A program made the translations under genes and the position numbers. DNA of 8,750 nt from Synechococcales cyanobacterium PMM_0002 (GTDB lineage: Bacteria; Cyanobacteriota; Cyanobacteriia; Elainellales; Elainellaceae). Of this stretch, positions 1-6,772 are shown one piece after another. Within the stretch, counting starts at the first letter, position 1. Each line of letters starts with the position of its first letter. Below the pieces are notes generated by a model. The model was not told the origin of the DNA, did no database searches, and saw only the letters and a list, made by a program, of their open reading frames with translations. Where the stretch lies: contig CASBQX010000199.1 of the NCBI GenBank assembly GCA_949127925.1, positions 1 to 8,750 of the forward strand, given 5' to 3'.

Positions 1-170
1 ATACTCATAACGCCCTCTTATGTTCCATAGGTGCCATTGAAAACGGGATAGTCGTAGCCGCCTCCTTATTTAGCTTGCCCGCAGCCATGGAATAGTATCA
101 GACTAAGTTTGATGATTCTATGAAGCTAGAAAGCTAGCTTTTGGCCGTAGGTATAGTGTTGTTTCACCTT

Positions 171-175
171 GAGGA
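171..175 (+). promoter_or_regulatory. Candidate Shine-Dalgarno of maf (GAGGA)
   Basis: GAGGA lies 7 nt before TTG 183 and 13 nt before ATG 189, both in the maf frame. The spacing favours the TTG, while conservation of the protein N-terminus fits either. The choice changes the product by only two residues. Confidence 0.4.
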
Positions 176-188
176 CTGGTTTTTGCGT

Positions 189-782
189 ATGCTTCCTTCC
201 TTCGTTTTGGCGTCAGCTTCTCCAGCTCGACGGCGATTATTACAAATGGCGGGGATTGACCCGATCGTGTGTCCTAGTGATTTTGACGAGGCTCAAATTC
301 GTGAACCTAACGCTAGCGTGTTGGTGCAAAAGCTAGCGCAGGGCAAAGCGCTGGCGGTCGCTGAACGATTTCCAGATGCGCTGGTATTGGGCTGCGACTC
401 GGTGCTAGCACTGAATGGTGAAATTTATGGCAAACCAGATCACCCAGAGGAGGCGATCGCCCGGTGGCAGCAGATGCGCGGTCGAGTCGGCGAACTATAT
501 ACCGGACATGTCCTGATTGACCGCGCTCAGGGCAAAACGATCGGGCGCTGCCAAATGACCCAAGTTCATTTTGCTCAGGTCAGCGATCGCCAAATTACGG
601 CCTACGTCAACTCCGGCGAACCGATGCACTGTGCCGGGTGCTTTGCGTTAGAGGGACGCGGCGGCTTGTTCATTGAAAAGCTGATGGGTTGTCATAGCAA
701 CGTCATTGGCCTGAGCCTGCCTCTGCTGCGCCAGATGGTAGCAGAACTGGGATACGACATCACCCAGTACTGGGAGGTTTGA
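189..782 (+). CDS. maf: Maf-family nucleoside triphosphate pyrophosphatase
   Basis: Maf/HAM1-like proteins hydrolyse non-canonical or pyrimidine nucleoside triphosphates to the monophosphate and pyrophosphate in the cytoplasm, as housecleaning enzymes. The product is 197 aa, normal for the family. Visible family landmarks are the N-terminal ASASPARRR segment (residues 8-16), the GCDSV segment with the presumed catalytic Asp70, YGKP (80-83), and the C-terminal block CAGCFALEGRGG followed by SNVIGL. The substrate subclass (dTTP/UTP versus m7GTP type) was not settled. Start choice: the frame is open back to a TTG at 141, but family similarity begins at MLPSFVLASAS, so ATG 189 is preferred. A TTG at 183, two codons earlier, sits 7 nt after GAGGA (171-175) and is an equally good candidate by ribosome-binding-site spacing. 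The 223 bp to the kinase downstream hold no gene, so this is probably a separate transcription unit. Confidence 0.93.
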   Translation: MLPSFVLASASPARRRLLQMAGIDPIVCPSDFDEAQIREPNASVLVQKLAQGKALAVAERFPDALVLGCDSVLALNGEIYGKPDHPEEAIARWQQMRGRVGELYTGHVLIDRAQGKTIGRCQMTQVHFAQVSDRQITAYVNSGEPMHCAGCFALEGRGGLFIEKLMGCHSNVIGLSLPLLRQMVAELGYDITQYWEV

Positions 783-1005
783 TTGATGCCTTCGTCTAGG
801 TATTTCCATAGACAGTTGCTTCAGCTGTGAGTTAGGTTTATTGTTTAGATTAGCGGCAAGGTGTGCCAAAATCGATGAATGTACGGATGTAGACTAGCGA
901 ATAATCACAGACAATTTCATCAAGACTTCATTCATGTAAAGCTATTACCTGTGCATTGGTTCCTTACGGTGACCCGTCGTATCCATTTGGCTTTGGTTTC
1001 ACGCT

Positions 1006-2109
1006 ATGGAATCTTCAACCGTGTCGTTAGCGAGTTCACGCCAATCTAATCGACAACTGACACAGCCTGCTCAGCTATGTAACTCAGGCCAGTTGTTTCG
1101 CGATCGCTATCAAGTCCTGAGAGCCTTAGGCCGAGGTGGTTTTGGGATGACGTTTTTGGCTAGAAACGTCGCTTTGCCCGGTGCGCCGCTGTGTGTGATC
1201 AAGCAGCTATGTCCAAAAGTAGATAGCCCTGTAGTGCTGCGCAGAGCCTGCGAGCGATTTGAGCGCGAAGCCAAAATTCTCAGCCAGTTGGGCAGCCATT
1301 CTCACATTCCCAGCCTGCTCGATTATTTTCAGGTTGACGGTGAATTTTACCTGGTACAAGAATACGTACGGGGTCTCACCCTAACCAAAGAAGTTAAGCA
1401 GAATGGCGTGCAGTCGGAACGCGCCGTCAAGCAATTTTTACGTGAGATGCTGCCCATCTTACAATTTGTGCACCAGCAGCAGGTGATCCACCGTGATATT
1501 AAGCCGCCAAATTTAATTCGCTGTCAAGATGATGGACGGCTAGTATTAATTGATTTTGGTGCAGTTAAAGAGCAAATATCCGATGTCAACGGCACGACGC
1601 ATCGAGGACTCAGTACTCAATTTGTGGGGACGATTGGGTTTGCGCCACCGGAACAGTTAGCGCTGCGTCCTACCTATGCCAGTGATATTTATGCGGTGGG
1701 TGTCACCTGCCTTTACTTGCTGACGGGTAGACCGCCGATGGAATTTGTGTATGATTCCGTCACTGCCGAAATTATGTGGCAAGATGAGGTGGACGTGAGC
1801 GACCACTTCGGCAAAGTATTAACTCGAATGCTGCGGGTGTCATTGCGCGATCGCTACCAGTCGGTGGATCAAGTCTTGCGGGCGCTTGATTTAGAACCTT
1901 ATCTGGATAATTTAGCCGACTGCATGAATACTCAGCGGCGGCTGGCGGGTGTTCCCAGTCTCGACCAAGACGAGGATGCCAGTGCTCGGTTCTCTCCTTT
2001 TACCAAAACTGCCGACCAAATTCGCTCTTGGCGGACTCGCCTCAAGCAGCGGCAAAATCCTCAAGCCTGGAATCAGCACGAGCTTGCCAGTTCGGGCTAC
2101 GCGGGCTAG
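1006..2109 (+). CDS. Soluble eukaryotic-type Ser/Thr protein kinase
   Basis: This Hanks-type protein kinase phosphorylates proteins on Ser/Thr; its targets are unknown. The product is 367 aa and the catalytic domain spans about residues 35-295. All key motifs are intact: glycine loop GRGGFG (42-47), ATP-anchoring Lys66, Glu88 as the likely helix-C partner, catalytic loop HRDIKPPN (162-169, with Asp164, Lys166 and Asn169), DFG (183-185), the activation-segment end GFAPPE (211-216) and Asp227 of subdomain IX. It should be active. Unlike many cyanobacterial kinases it shows no transmembrane helix and no WD40, TPR or pentapeptide repeats. The N-terminal cysteine-rich motif common in this group is reduced to one Cys (Cys25) before the FRDRYQVL entry to the kinase fold. 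The C-terminal ~70 residues are polar and match nothing I recognise. No clear Shine-Dalgarno precedes the ATG. The transporter genes downstream are on the same strand, but a regulatory hairpin and promoter intervene. Confidence 0.95.
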   Translation: MESSTVSLASSRQSNRQLTQPAQLCNSGQLFRDRYQVLRALGRGGFGMTFLARNVALPGAPLCVIKQLCPKVDSPVVLRRACERFEREAKILSQLGSHSHIPSLLDYFQVDGEFYLVQEYVRGLTLTKEVKQNGVQSERAVKQFLREMLPILQFVHQQQVIHRDIKPPNLIRCQDDGRLVLIDFGAVKEQISDVNGTTHRGLSTQFVGTIGFAPPEQLALRPTYASDIYAVGVTCLYLLTGRPPMEFVYDSVTAEIMWQDEVDVSDHFGKVLTRMLRVSLRDRYQSVDQVLRALDLEPYLDNLADCMNTQRRLAGVPSLDQDEDASARFSPFTKTADQIRSWRTRLKQRQNPQAWNQHELASSGYAG

Positions 2110-2134
2110 CCTTTGCGGTGAACCAACTGAACTT

Positions 2135-2181
2135 CAACAGCAGCAATATTGTCAAAGTCTTTGGCAATGTGGCTGCTGTTG
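2135..2181. repeat. 47-nt near-perfect palindrome between kinase and transporter genes
   Basis: The sequence is symmetric about base 2158. Outer arms CAACAGCAGC (2135-2144) and GCTGCTGTTG (2172-2181) pair perfectly over 10 bp. After a 3-nt mismatch, ATTG (2148-2151) pairs with CAAT (2165-2168). T2152 faces G2164 as a wobble, and CAAAG (2153-2157) pairs with CTTTG (2159-2163). No T-tract follows, so it is not a textbook Rho-independent terminator. It begins 26 nt after the kinase stop and overlaps the predicted -35 element of the next unit. It could be an operator for a dimeric repressor, or an RNA hairpin ending or stabilising the kinase transcript. Confidence 0.7.
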
Positions 2182-2190
2182 GTGTATAAA
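2161..2190 (+). promoter_or_regulatory. Predicted sigma70-type promoter of the ABC transporter unit
   Basis: TTGGCA (2161-2166, 5/6 to TTGACA) and TATAAA (2185-2190, 5/6 to TATAAT) are separated by 18 nt. Transcription would start near 2197, giving a leader of about 43 nt before ATG 2240. The -35 hexamer lies inside the right half of the 2135-2181 palindrome, as expected if a protein bound there blocks RNA polymerase. This is a prediction from sequence only. Confidence 0.5.
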
Positions 2191-2239
2191 GTTCTAGTGT
2201 TGCTGGTGACGGTTTGGTAGGCATTTCAGGTAGTTCGCT

Positions 2240-3916
2240 ATGAAAGGGTTTGTGTTTTTTCGTCCGCTGGCAGCTGTGCGTCACCCGTGGCGATCGCTGC
2301 TTCAGTTTGGGGCGCTGTTTAGCCTCTGTGCGGTGCTGATCGTGAGCTGTGGGGCACCGTCTAACCCGCCCTCCACCGCGTTACCCACGACGACTGGTGC
2401 CAGTCCTAGCGGTAGCGGTCGGGTGACAATGGGCACCACCCAAAAGGTAGAAACGCTCGATCCGGCTGATGCCTACACGATTTTCACCGGGATCTTGCTC
2501 TACAACATGGGCGATCGCCTCTACACCTACACCCCTGGCACCACCGAACTAGCTCCCCAACTGGCAACCGCGCTACCCACCATTAGCAAAGATGGCTTAA
2601 CCTACACCATCCCGCTGCGAGAGGGGGTGAAACTACACGACGGCACCCCGTTTGATGCGGCAGTGATGAAATTCTCGATTGAGCGGTTCATCAAAAACGG
2701 CGGCGGGCCTGCCTTTTTGCTGTCTGACCAGATCGCTACGGTAGAGGCTAGCGGGAAATATGAACTCACGCTCCAGCTCAAGTCTCCCTTTGCCGCTTTT
2801 ACCTCGTTGCTGACGTTTTGGGGTGTGACGCCCGTTCCACCCACAGCCTACGAAATTGGCGAAGGCAAAATGCAGCCTACTAGCTTTATCGGCAGTGGGC
2901 CTTATAAGCTGGCGGCGTTGACCCCAGACGCGATCAAACTCGATGCTAACCCCGACTATTGGGGTGAAAAGCCTGCTAATCAAGGCGTCGATATTCAGAT
3001 TTATGCTAGTTCTGCCAACCTCTACAACACATTTAAAACCAAGGGGTTAGATATTGCCTACCAAACCCTCGAACCAGACCAAATCTCTAGTCTGAAGCAA
3101 GACGCCTCAGCAGGCGGCTGGCAGGTGATTGAGGCGGGGAGCACGGTGATTAACTATATGACCTTGAACCAGAAACTAGAGCCGACTAAGGATCTAAATG
3201 TGCGCAAGGCGATCGCCGCCATGATTGACCGCAATTTGATTAACCAGCGGGTGTTTCAAGGACAGGCCGACCCGCTCTATAGCCTGCTCCCCACCAGCTT
3301 TAGCACCTACAAGCCCGTGTTCAAAGCGGCTTACGGCGACGGTAACTTTGAGCAAGCTAAGCAGCTGCTCACAGCGGCTGGCTACTCCGAAGCCAAACCG
3401 CTCAGCTTTGAAATTTGGTACCCTTCCGCCTCTTCTACACGGGGCAACGTCGCCAACACCCTCAAACAATCGATCGAAAAGGGCTTGCCGGGACTGGTCA
3501 ACGTTACCGTCAACAGCGCCGAACGAGCTACCCTCTCTAAGGGCGTAGACGAAGGAGCCTACACCACCGTCTTACTCAACTGGTATCCCGATTTTTATGA
3601 TGCCGATACCTTCATTCAACCCTTCTTAAGCTGCGACCAAGGCTCTCCCCAAACCCTCTGCACCAAAGGAGCTAGCCAGGGCAATGGGTCGTTCTATTAC
3701 AGTGCTAAAGCCAACGATCTGGTCCAGAAGCAGCGGGCAGAACAAGACCCCAAAACCCGCGATGCCCTAATTACAGAGCTACAAGACATCATGGCGGCTG
3801 ATGTTCCCTACATTCCGCTATGGCAAAACAAAGACTATGTCTTTGCCCAAAATGGCGTGAACGGCGTCAGCATTCAGCCAACGCAGCAGTTTTTACTGTG
3901 GCAAATCGGCAAGTAA
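2240..3916 (+). CDS. ABC transporter solute-binding lipoprotein, family 5 (peptide/nickel type)
   Basis: This is a periplasmic substrate-capture protein of the DppA/OppA/NikA family (SBP_bac_5), 558 aa, the usual size. The N-terminus has positive residues, a hydrophobic stretch (about 20-35) and a lipobox IVSC with Cys37, so it should be lipid-anchored. A Ser/Pro/Thr-rich linker (about 38-60) follows. The family signature, including YTIPLREGVKLHDGTPF, lies at roughly residues 125-142, and the rest matches the family's two-lobe layout (GSGPYKL, NPDYWG, VRKAIAAMIDR). The ligand cannot be read from sequence; oligopeptides, glutathione-like peptides and metal chelates are all possible. ATG 2240 is preceded by AGG 9 nt upstream. 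A GTG at codon 13 would leave a shorter but still functional signal peptide. The permease gene starts 46 bp after the stop, so the two are probably co-transcribed. Confidence 0.93.
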   Translation: MKGFVFFRPLAAVRHPWRSLLQFGALFSLCAVLIVSCGAPSNPPSTALPTTTGASPSGSGRVTMGTTQKVETLDPADAYTIFTGILLYNMGDRLYTYTPGTTELAPQLATALPTISKDGLTYTIPLREGVKLHDGTPFDAAVMKFSIERFIKNGGGPAFLLSDQIATVEASGKYELTLQLKSPFAAFTSLLTFWGVTPVPPTAYEIGEGKMQPTSFIGSGPYKLAALTPDAIKLDANPDYWGEKPANQGVDIQIYASSANLYNTFKTKGLDIAYQTLEPDQISSLKQDASAGGWQVIEAGSTVINYMTLNQKLEPTKDLNVRKAIAAMIDRNLINQRVFQGQADPLYSLLPTSFSTYKPVFKAAYGDGNFEQAKQLLTAAGYSEAKPLSFEIWYPSASSTRGNVANTLKQSIEKGLPGLVNVTVNSAERATLSKGVDEGAYTTVLLNWYPDFYDADTFIQPFLSCDQGSPQTLCTKGASQGNGSFYYSAKANDLVQKQRAEQDPKTRDALITELQDIMAADVPYIPLWQNKDYVFAQNGVNGVSIQPTQQFLLWQIGK

Positions 3917-3962
3917 CCGGGTCTTGATCCCCAGCGCTGCCCTCTTCACCCATCAATAAATC

Positions 3963-4988
3963 ATGTCCCGCTCCTCTGCCCTGCGCTACTATATTCTCTC
4001 CCGGCTGCTGCTCGCTCCTTTGATGCTGTGGACTATTACCACGCTGGTGTTTCTGTTGCTCAGGGCAACGCCCGGTGACCCGGTAGATGCCATTTTGGGA
4101 GCACGGGCACCGGAGGAAGTAAAAGAGGCGGTACGAGAGCGGCTGGGGTTAAATGCGCCGCTGTGGCTGCAATACTTGAACTATATGGGCAGCCTGCTGC
4201 GGTTAGATTTGGGATCATCTCTGACAACGCAGGGGCAAACGGTATGGCAGATTATTCAAGTCCATTTCCCGGCCACCTTAGAGCTAACGGTATTTAGTAT
4301 GCTGGTGGCGGTCACGGTGGGAGTGCTGGTTGGGGCTTTAGCGGCCTCACGACCCAACACGGCGCTAGATGCGGGCGGGCGACTGTTTGGCATCATTACC
4401 TATGCGGTGCCAATGTATTGGTTTGGCATGGTGTTGCAGCTGGTGTTTGCGGTGCAGTTGCGCTGGTTCCCAATTGGTACCCGCTTTCCCCTGACCATGA
4501 CACCACCGCAGGGATGGACGGGGCTATATCTGGTGGATAGCTTGTTGCAGGGTAACGTTCAGGCGTTTTTTGTAGCGTTGTATTACCTGACTCTACCCAG
4601 CCTCACCCTAGGCATTTTGATCAGTGGTGTATTTGAGCGAATTGTGCGAATTAACCTGAAGCAAACGCTGCGGGCTGATTATGTGGAGGCAGCGCGAGCG
4701 CGGGGGATTCCAGAACGGCGGATTGTGTTTGCTCACGCCCTGAAAAATGCGCTGATTCCGGTGATTACGGTGCTGGGGCTAACGGTGGCGTCGCTGTTGG
4801 GCGGGGCAATCTTGACGGAGGTGACTTTCTCGTGGCCCGGTTTGGCGAATCGGCTCTACCAGGCGATCGAGTTTCGTGATTATCCGGTAGTCCAAGGGGT
4901 AATGGTCTTTTTTGGGGTGATTGTGGCGATCGCCTCCATTTTAATCGACATTCTCAACGCCTACGTCGATCCCAGGATTCGCTATTGA
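3963..4988 (+). CDS. ABC transporter permease, DppB/OppB type
   Basis: This is an inner-membrane permease subunit of a peptide/nickel-class importer, 341 aa, normal for DppB-type proteins. Predicted membrane segments lie at about residues 13-33, 100-127, 138-165, 200-225, 265-288 and 312-332. The ATPase-docking EAA loop starts at Glu242 (EAARARG) and continues through the NALIPVI segment. The N-terminal RATPGDP (34-40) and the C-terminal end DPRIRY are typical of DppB. It lies 46 bp after the binding-protein stop, with no Shine-Dalgarno visible before the ATG. A working transporter needs a DppC-type partner and DppD/DppF-type ATPases. None follows, because the next gene converges from the other strand after 20 bp, so those subunits must be encoded elsewhere. 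Confidence 0.95.
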   Translation: MSRSSALRYYILSRLLLAPLMLWTITTLVFLLLRATPGDPVDAILGARAPEEVKEAVRERLGLNAPLWLQYLNYMGSLLRLDLGSSLTTQGQTVWQIIQVHFPATLELTVFSMLVAVTVGVLVGALAASRPNTALDAGGRLFGIITYAVPMYWFGMVLQLVFAVQLRWFPIGTRFPLTMTPPQGWTGLYLVDSLLQGNVQAFFVALYYLTLPSLTLGILISGVFERIVRINLKQTLRADYVEAARARGIPERRIVFAHALKNALIPVITVLGLTVASLLGGAILTEVTFSWPGLANRLYQAIEFRDYPVVQGVMVFFGVIVAIASILIDILNAYVDPRIRY

Positions 4989-5008
4989 TGGGGGCAGATA
5001 ATTAGCGC

Positions 5009-5866
5009 CTAAAGCGTTTGGATGCCGTGCAGTAACCCCCGACACACGCCTGTGAGAAATTTTAGGTCAAGGGTTTGGGGGCGATCGCTACTTTGGTGGT
5101 AGTGAGGATTGCGCAAATTTGCGGTGTCGGTTACCATCACCGCACCATAGCCCGCGTCCCAAAACGGCGCATGGTCACTGCGGCGGGTATCGGCCACCAG
5201 CTTGCCCCGCTGGCCAGCGGGTAGCCATTGACAGGGCACCTGTCCAACACGATGAAAGGCGCGCTTTAGATGCCACATATCGGGAATTGTTTTTAAATTG
5301 CCAACCAGGGCAATAAAGTCACCTCGGTTGGGATAAAAATATTGGAGACCGGGCGGGTAGCGTTGAGAATTGGGCTGAGGATCGCAATAGCCCAGCATTT
5401 CTAGCGATAGCATTAGCCGCAGGGGCTGCCGTTGCTCGACTAGCATTGCCGCGTACTGCCAGCTACCCTGGAGGCCAAGCTCTTCTAGGTCAAACGCCAC
5501 CAGCCGCACCGGGTAGCGAGCCGGATGGGCCGCTAGCGATCGCGCCAATTCTAGCAGCACGGCTACCCCCGTCGCATTATCATCGGCTCCAGGGCTGTTG
5601 GGCACCGCGTCATAGTGGGCACCAATCAAGATCGGCGGACGCAGCGCCCTTGCCTGAGTTTGCCCTGGTAGGTTAAGAATAAAATTGCGATGTTGCCGAC
5701 CGTTCACCCAAAACTCAAACCGTTCGACTGCTCCCCACTGACCCAGTTCTTGCTGAATATAGTGCTGCACATAAAAATGCCCCTGGGTCGCCAAAAATGG
5801 ATCGCGATCGCGTGCCACCGCGTCCACATGCGCCGCTAACCGCCCCTGCAATGCCTCACTACTCAT
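5009..5866 (-). CDS. M28-family zinc peptidase (aminopeptidase-like)
   Basis: M28 enzymes are co-catalytic two-zinc exopeptidases. With the start at 5866 the product is 285 aa. Candidate metal-site residues are His84 and Asp86 in GAHYDAV, Asp95 or Asp96 in GADDNATG, the EE pair 128-129 (general base plus ligand) in FDLEELG, Glu156 in SLEMLGY, and His257 in HYHQSSDRP. The SLEMLGY glutamate stands where other M28 members have Asp. There is no signal peptide, PA domain or transmembrane helix, so the enzyme is probably cytoplasmic. Start choice: the frame extends 15 codons further to 5911, but ATG 5866 overlaps the parA stop as ATGA and gives a natural N-terminus. This implies translation coupled to parA. 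Its substrate is unknown. It converges on the permease gene with a 20-bp gap and no clear terminator. Confidence 0.9.
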   Translation of the reverse strand: MSSEALQGRLAAHVDAVARDRDPFLATQGHFYVQHYIQQELGQWGAVERFEFWVNGRQHRNFILNLPGQTQARALRPPILIGAHYDAVPNSPGADDNATGVAVLLELARSLAAHPARYPVRLVAFDLEELGLQGSWQYAAMLVEQRQPLRLMLSLEMLGYCDPQPNSQRYPPGLQYFYPNRGDFIALVGNLKTIPDMWHLKRAFHRVGQVPCQWLPAGQRGKLVADTRRSDHAPFWDAGYGAVMVTDTANLRNPHYHQSSDRPQTLDLKFLTGVCRGLLHGIQTL

Positions 5867-6462
5867 GCGCCCGCCAGCATTTCTTGCCCCACCTGCACAT
5901 AGTCTTGCCACCCCTCTGCTGCCCGCGCTTCTTTAATCGCATAGACCAACCCGCCCGCCCTTGCCGCCTTTTGGAACGCTGCCAGTCGCCGCACTCCCGT
6001 CTCAAACACAGGCAGTTCGGCAGCTTTGAGCATCTGTTTCACGGTTTCACCCTCGCGACTGGGCTTGGGCGGAATAATATTCAGCAAAATTCGATAGCGA
6101 TTGGCTCCAATCGCCTGTAAACATTCCAGCGTTAAGACCAGCGCATCCAACGCCAGCACATCTGGCGTCGTGGGCAAGATCAGCAAATCGCAGCCATCGG
6201 TCAGCAGTTCCAAATCTCGTTGGACCGGTCTGGCCTGGGTGTCGATCACCACATGGTCAAAATTCCGCATGCGGCGGGGCGATCGCCACTCATCAATCAC
6301 TTCAAACGGCAGATCTCCCCGCTGTGCCCATCCCGTCGCCGATCGATTGGGATCGGCATCAATCAACAGCGTTTCGCCCTGGCTCTGTAAGAAAGCGGCC
6401 AGATGGATTGCCGATGTAGTTTTGCCAACGCCGCCTTTAAAGCTGGCGATCGTGATGATCAT
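5863..6462 (-). CDS. Orphan ParA/MinD-type P-loop ATPase
   Basis: The product is a 199-aa protein of the ParA/MinD (SIMIBI) group, which bind ATP as dimers and position DNA or protein cargo. The deviant Walker A motif KGGVGKTT (9-16) is complete, including signature Lys9. The Walker A' region is LLIDADPNRSA (32-42), and the Walker B-like stretch VVIDTQARP (71-79) carries Asp74. It lacks the N-terminal DNA-binding extension of large plasmid ParA proteins. There is no C-terminal amphipathic MinD-like membrane helix that I can recognise. No parB, minE or mcdB-like gene is adjacent; the following gene is the M28 peptidase, joined by a 4-bp stop/start overlap. Function could be cargo positioning (plasmid, carboxysome or other), but this is not resolved. 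The sequence just before the ATG is a pyrimidine-rich repeat on the coding strand, with no Shine-Dalgarno. Confidence 0.92.
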   Translation of the reverse strand: MIITIASFKGGVGKTTSAIHLAAFLQSQGETLLIDADPNRSATGWAQRGDLPFEVIDEWRSPRRMRNFDHVVIDTQARPVQRDLELLTDGCDLLILPTTPDVLALDALVLTLECLQAIGANRYRILLNIIPPKPSREGETVKQMLKAAELPVFETGVRRLAAFQKAARAGGLVYAIKEARAAEGWQDYVQVGQEMLAGA

Positions 6463-6466
6463 GCAG

Positions 6467-6510
6467 GGAAGGAGGAAGGAGGAAGGAGGAAGGAGGAAGG
6501 AGGAAGGAGG
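6467..6510. repeat. Heptanucleotide tandem repeat (GGAAGGA x6.3)
   Basis: GGAAGGA is repeated without error six times from 6467 to 6508, followed by GG. Period-7 tandem repeats (STRR) are a known cyanobacterial class. The array ends 4 bp before the parA start codon (parA reads leftwards), so it makes up the proximal parA leader. On the parA coding strand it reads as TCCTTCC units. Copy number in such arrays can vary by slippage. Confidence 0.9.
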
Positions 6511-6521
6511 TTTGTGCCTTA

Positions 6522-6684
6522 GAGGGTGTTTTAAAAGTGGTCGGCTGTACTTTTAGTCACCGAGAGATCCCCCCTAACCCCCCTTAAAAAGGGGGGAACC
6601 AGACTCAAAGTCCCCCTTTTTAAGGGGGATTTAGGGGGATCGAGGTCGTTTTGCTACCAGTAATCGGACTTTTCAAACATCCTC
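6522..6684. mobile_element. Probable MITE with 17-bp terminal inverted repeats
   Basis: The left end (6522-6538, starting GAGGGTGTTT) and the right end (6668-6684) are inverted copies matching at 15 of 17 positions. Both ends are flanked by TTA (6519-6521 and 6685-6687), which looks like a 3-bp target duplication. The 163 bp between hold no coding sequence. GAG termini with a 3-bp duplication recall the IS1031 subgroup of the IS5 family, so a non-autonomous derivative of such an element is the best guess. A transposase would have to act in trans. The family link is from memory and not tested. Confidence 0.55.
6566..6641. repeat. C/G-rich inverted repeat at the core of the putative MITE
   Basis: The left arm (6566-6597) and right arm (6611-6641) are near-complete inverted copies around a 13-nt spacer. 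Each arm itself contains a C-run/TTAAAAA/G-run palindrome. Repeats of this look are scattered through many cyanobacterial genomes. The RNA of either strand would fold into a very stable hairpin, so it may block read-through in both directions between hemL and parA. Confidence 0.85.
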
Positions 6685-6703
6685 TTAATCTATTTACTCA
6701 TTT

Positions 6704-6742
6704 AGAAGAACCGAGTGTAGCCATGCCACACTCGGTTCTTCT
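6704..6742 (-). terminator. Hairpin terminator of hemL
   Basis: A perfect 15-bp stem (6704-6718 with 6728-6742) closes a 9-nt loop, 30 bp after the hemL stop. Read on the hemL strand, the stem ends in GGTTCTTCT and is followed by AAATGAG, so the U-tract is weak and partly inside the stem. The position and perfect stem support transcription termination; efficiency is uncertain. Confidence 0.7.
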
Positions 6743-6772
6743 CAGCTTGATCGATGGGAGGTGACAGCAAGT

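Larger units (their letters stand above)
6463..6772. other. Gene-free interval between parA and hemL
   Basis: These 310 bp lie between the parA start and the hemL stop, both on the - strand. From left to right they hold the 7-bp tandem array, the putative MITE with its nested C/G-rich hairpin, and the hemL terminator. No credible coding frame was found; an open frame crossing the repeat on the + strand is only a low-complexity Arg/Lys/Glu/Gly stretch. A promoter for parA must lie within this interval or come from upstream read-through. I could not identify it. Confidence 0.8.

Noticed and set aside
1..20. Possible gene start at the left edge on the - strand (ATG at 8-6 with AGAGGG just upstream).
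   Set aside because: Only two codons are inside the window, so the call rests on a short ribosome-site match alone.
3..95. Open frame from the left edge on the + strand ending at TAG near 95.
   Set aside because: About 30 codons with no recognisable similarity; chance is a sufficient explanation.
141..188. N-terminal extension of Maf from the TTG at 141.
   Set aside because: The extra 16 residues do not resemble family N-termini, and later starts at 183 or 189 fit better.
816..844. Weak promoter-like pair TTGCTT-17-TATTGT upstream of the kinase.
   Set aside because: Only 3/6 and 4/6 matches; not distinguishable from chance in AT-rich intergenic DNA.
875..935. 7-bp inverted repeat ATGAATG/CATTCAT between maf and the kinase.
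   Set aside because: Short arms with a 47-nt loop are expected by chance.
5867..5911. 15-codon N-terminal extension of the M28 peptidase.
   Set aside because: It lies inside the end of parA, has low-complexity Gly/Ala/Arg content, and ATG 5866 with the ATGA overlap is more natural.
6101..6556. Open frame on the + strand across parA and the heptamer repeat.
   Set aside because: It is antisense to parA and ends in repeat-derived low-complexity residues; a shadow frame.
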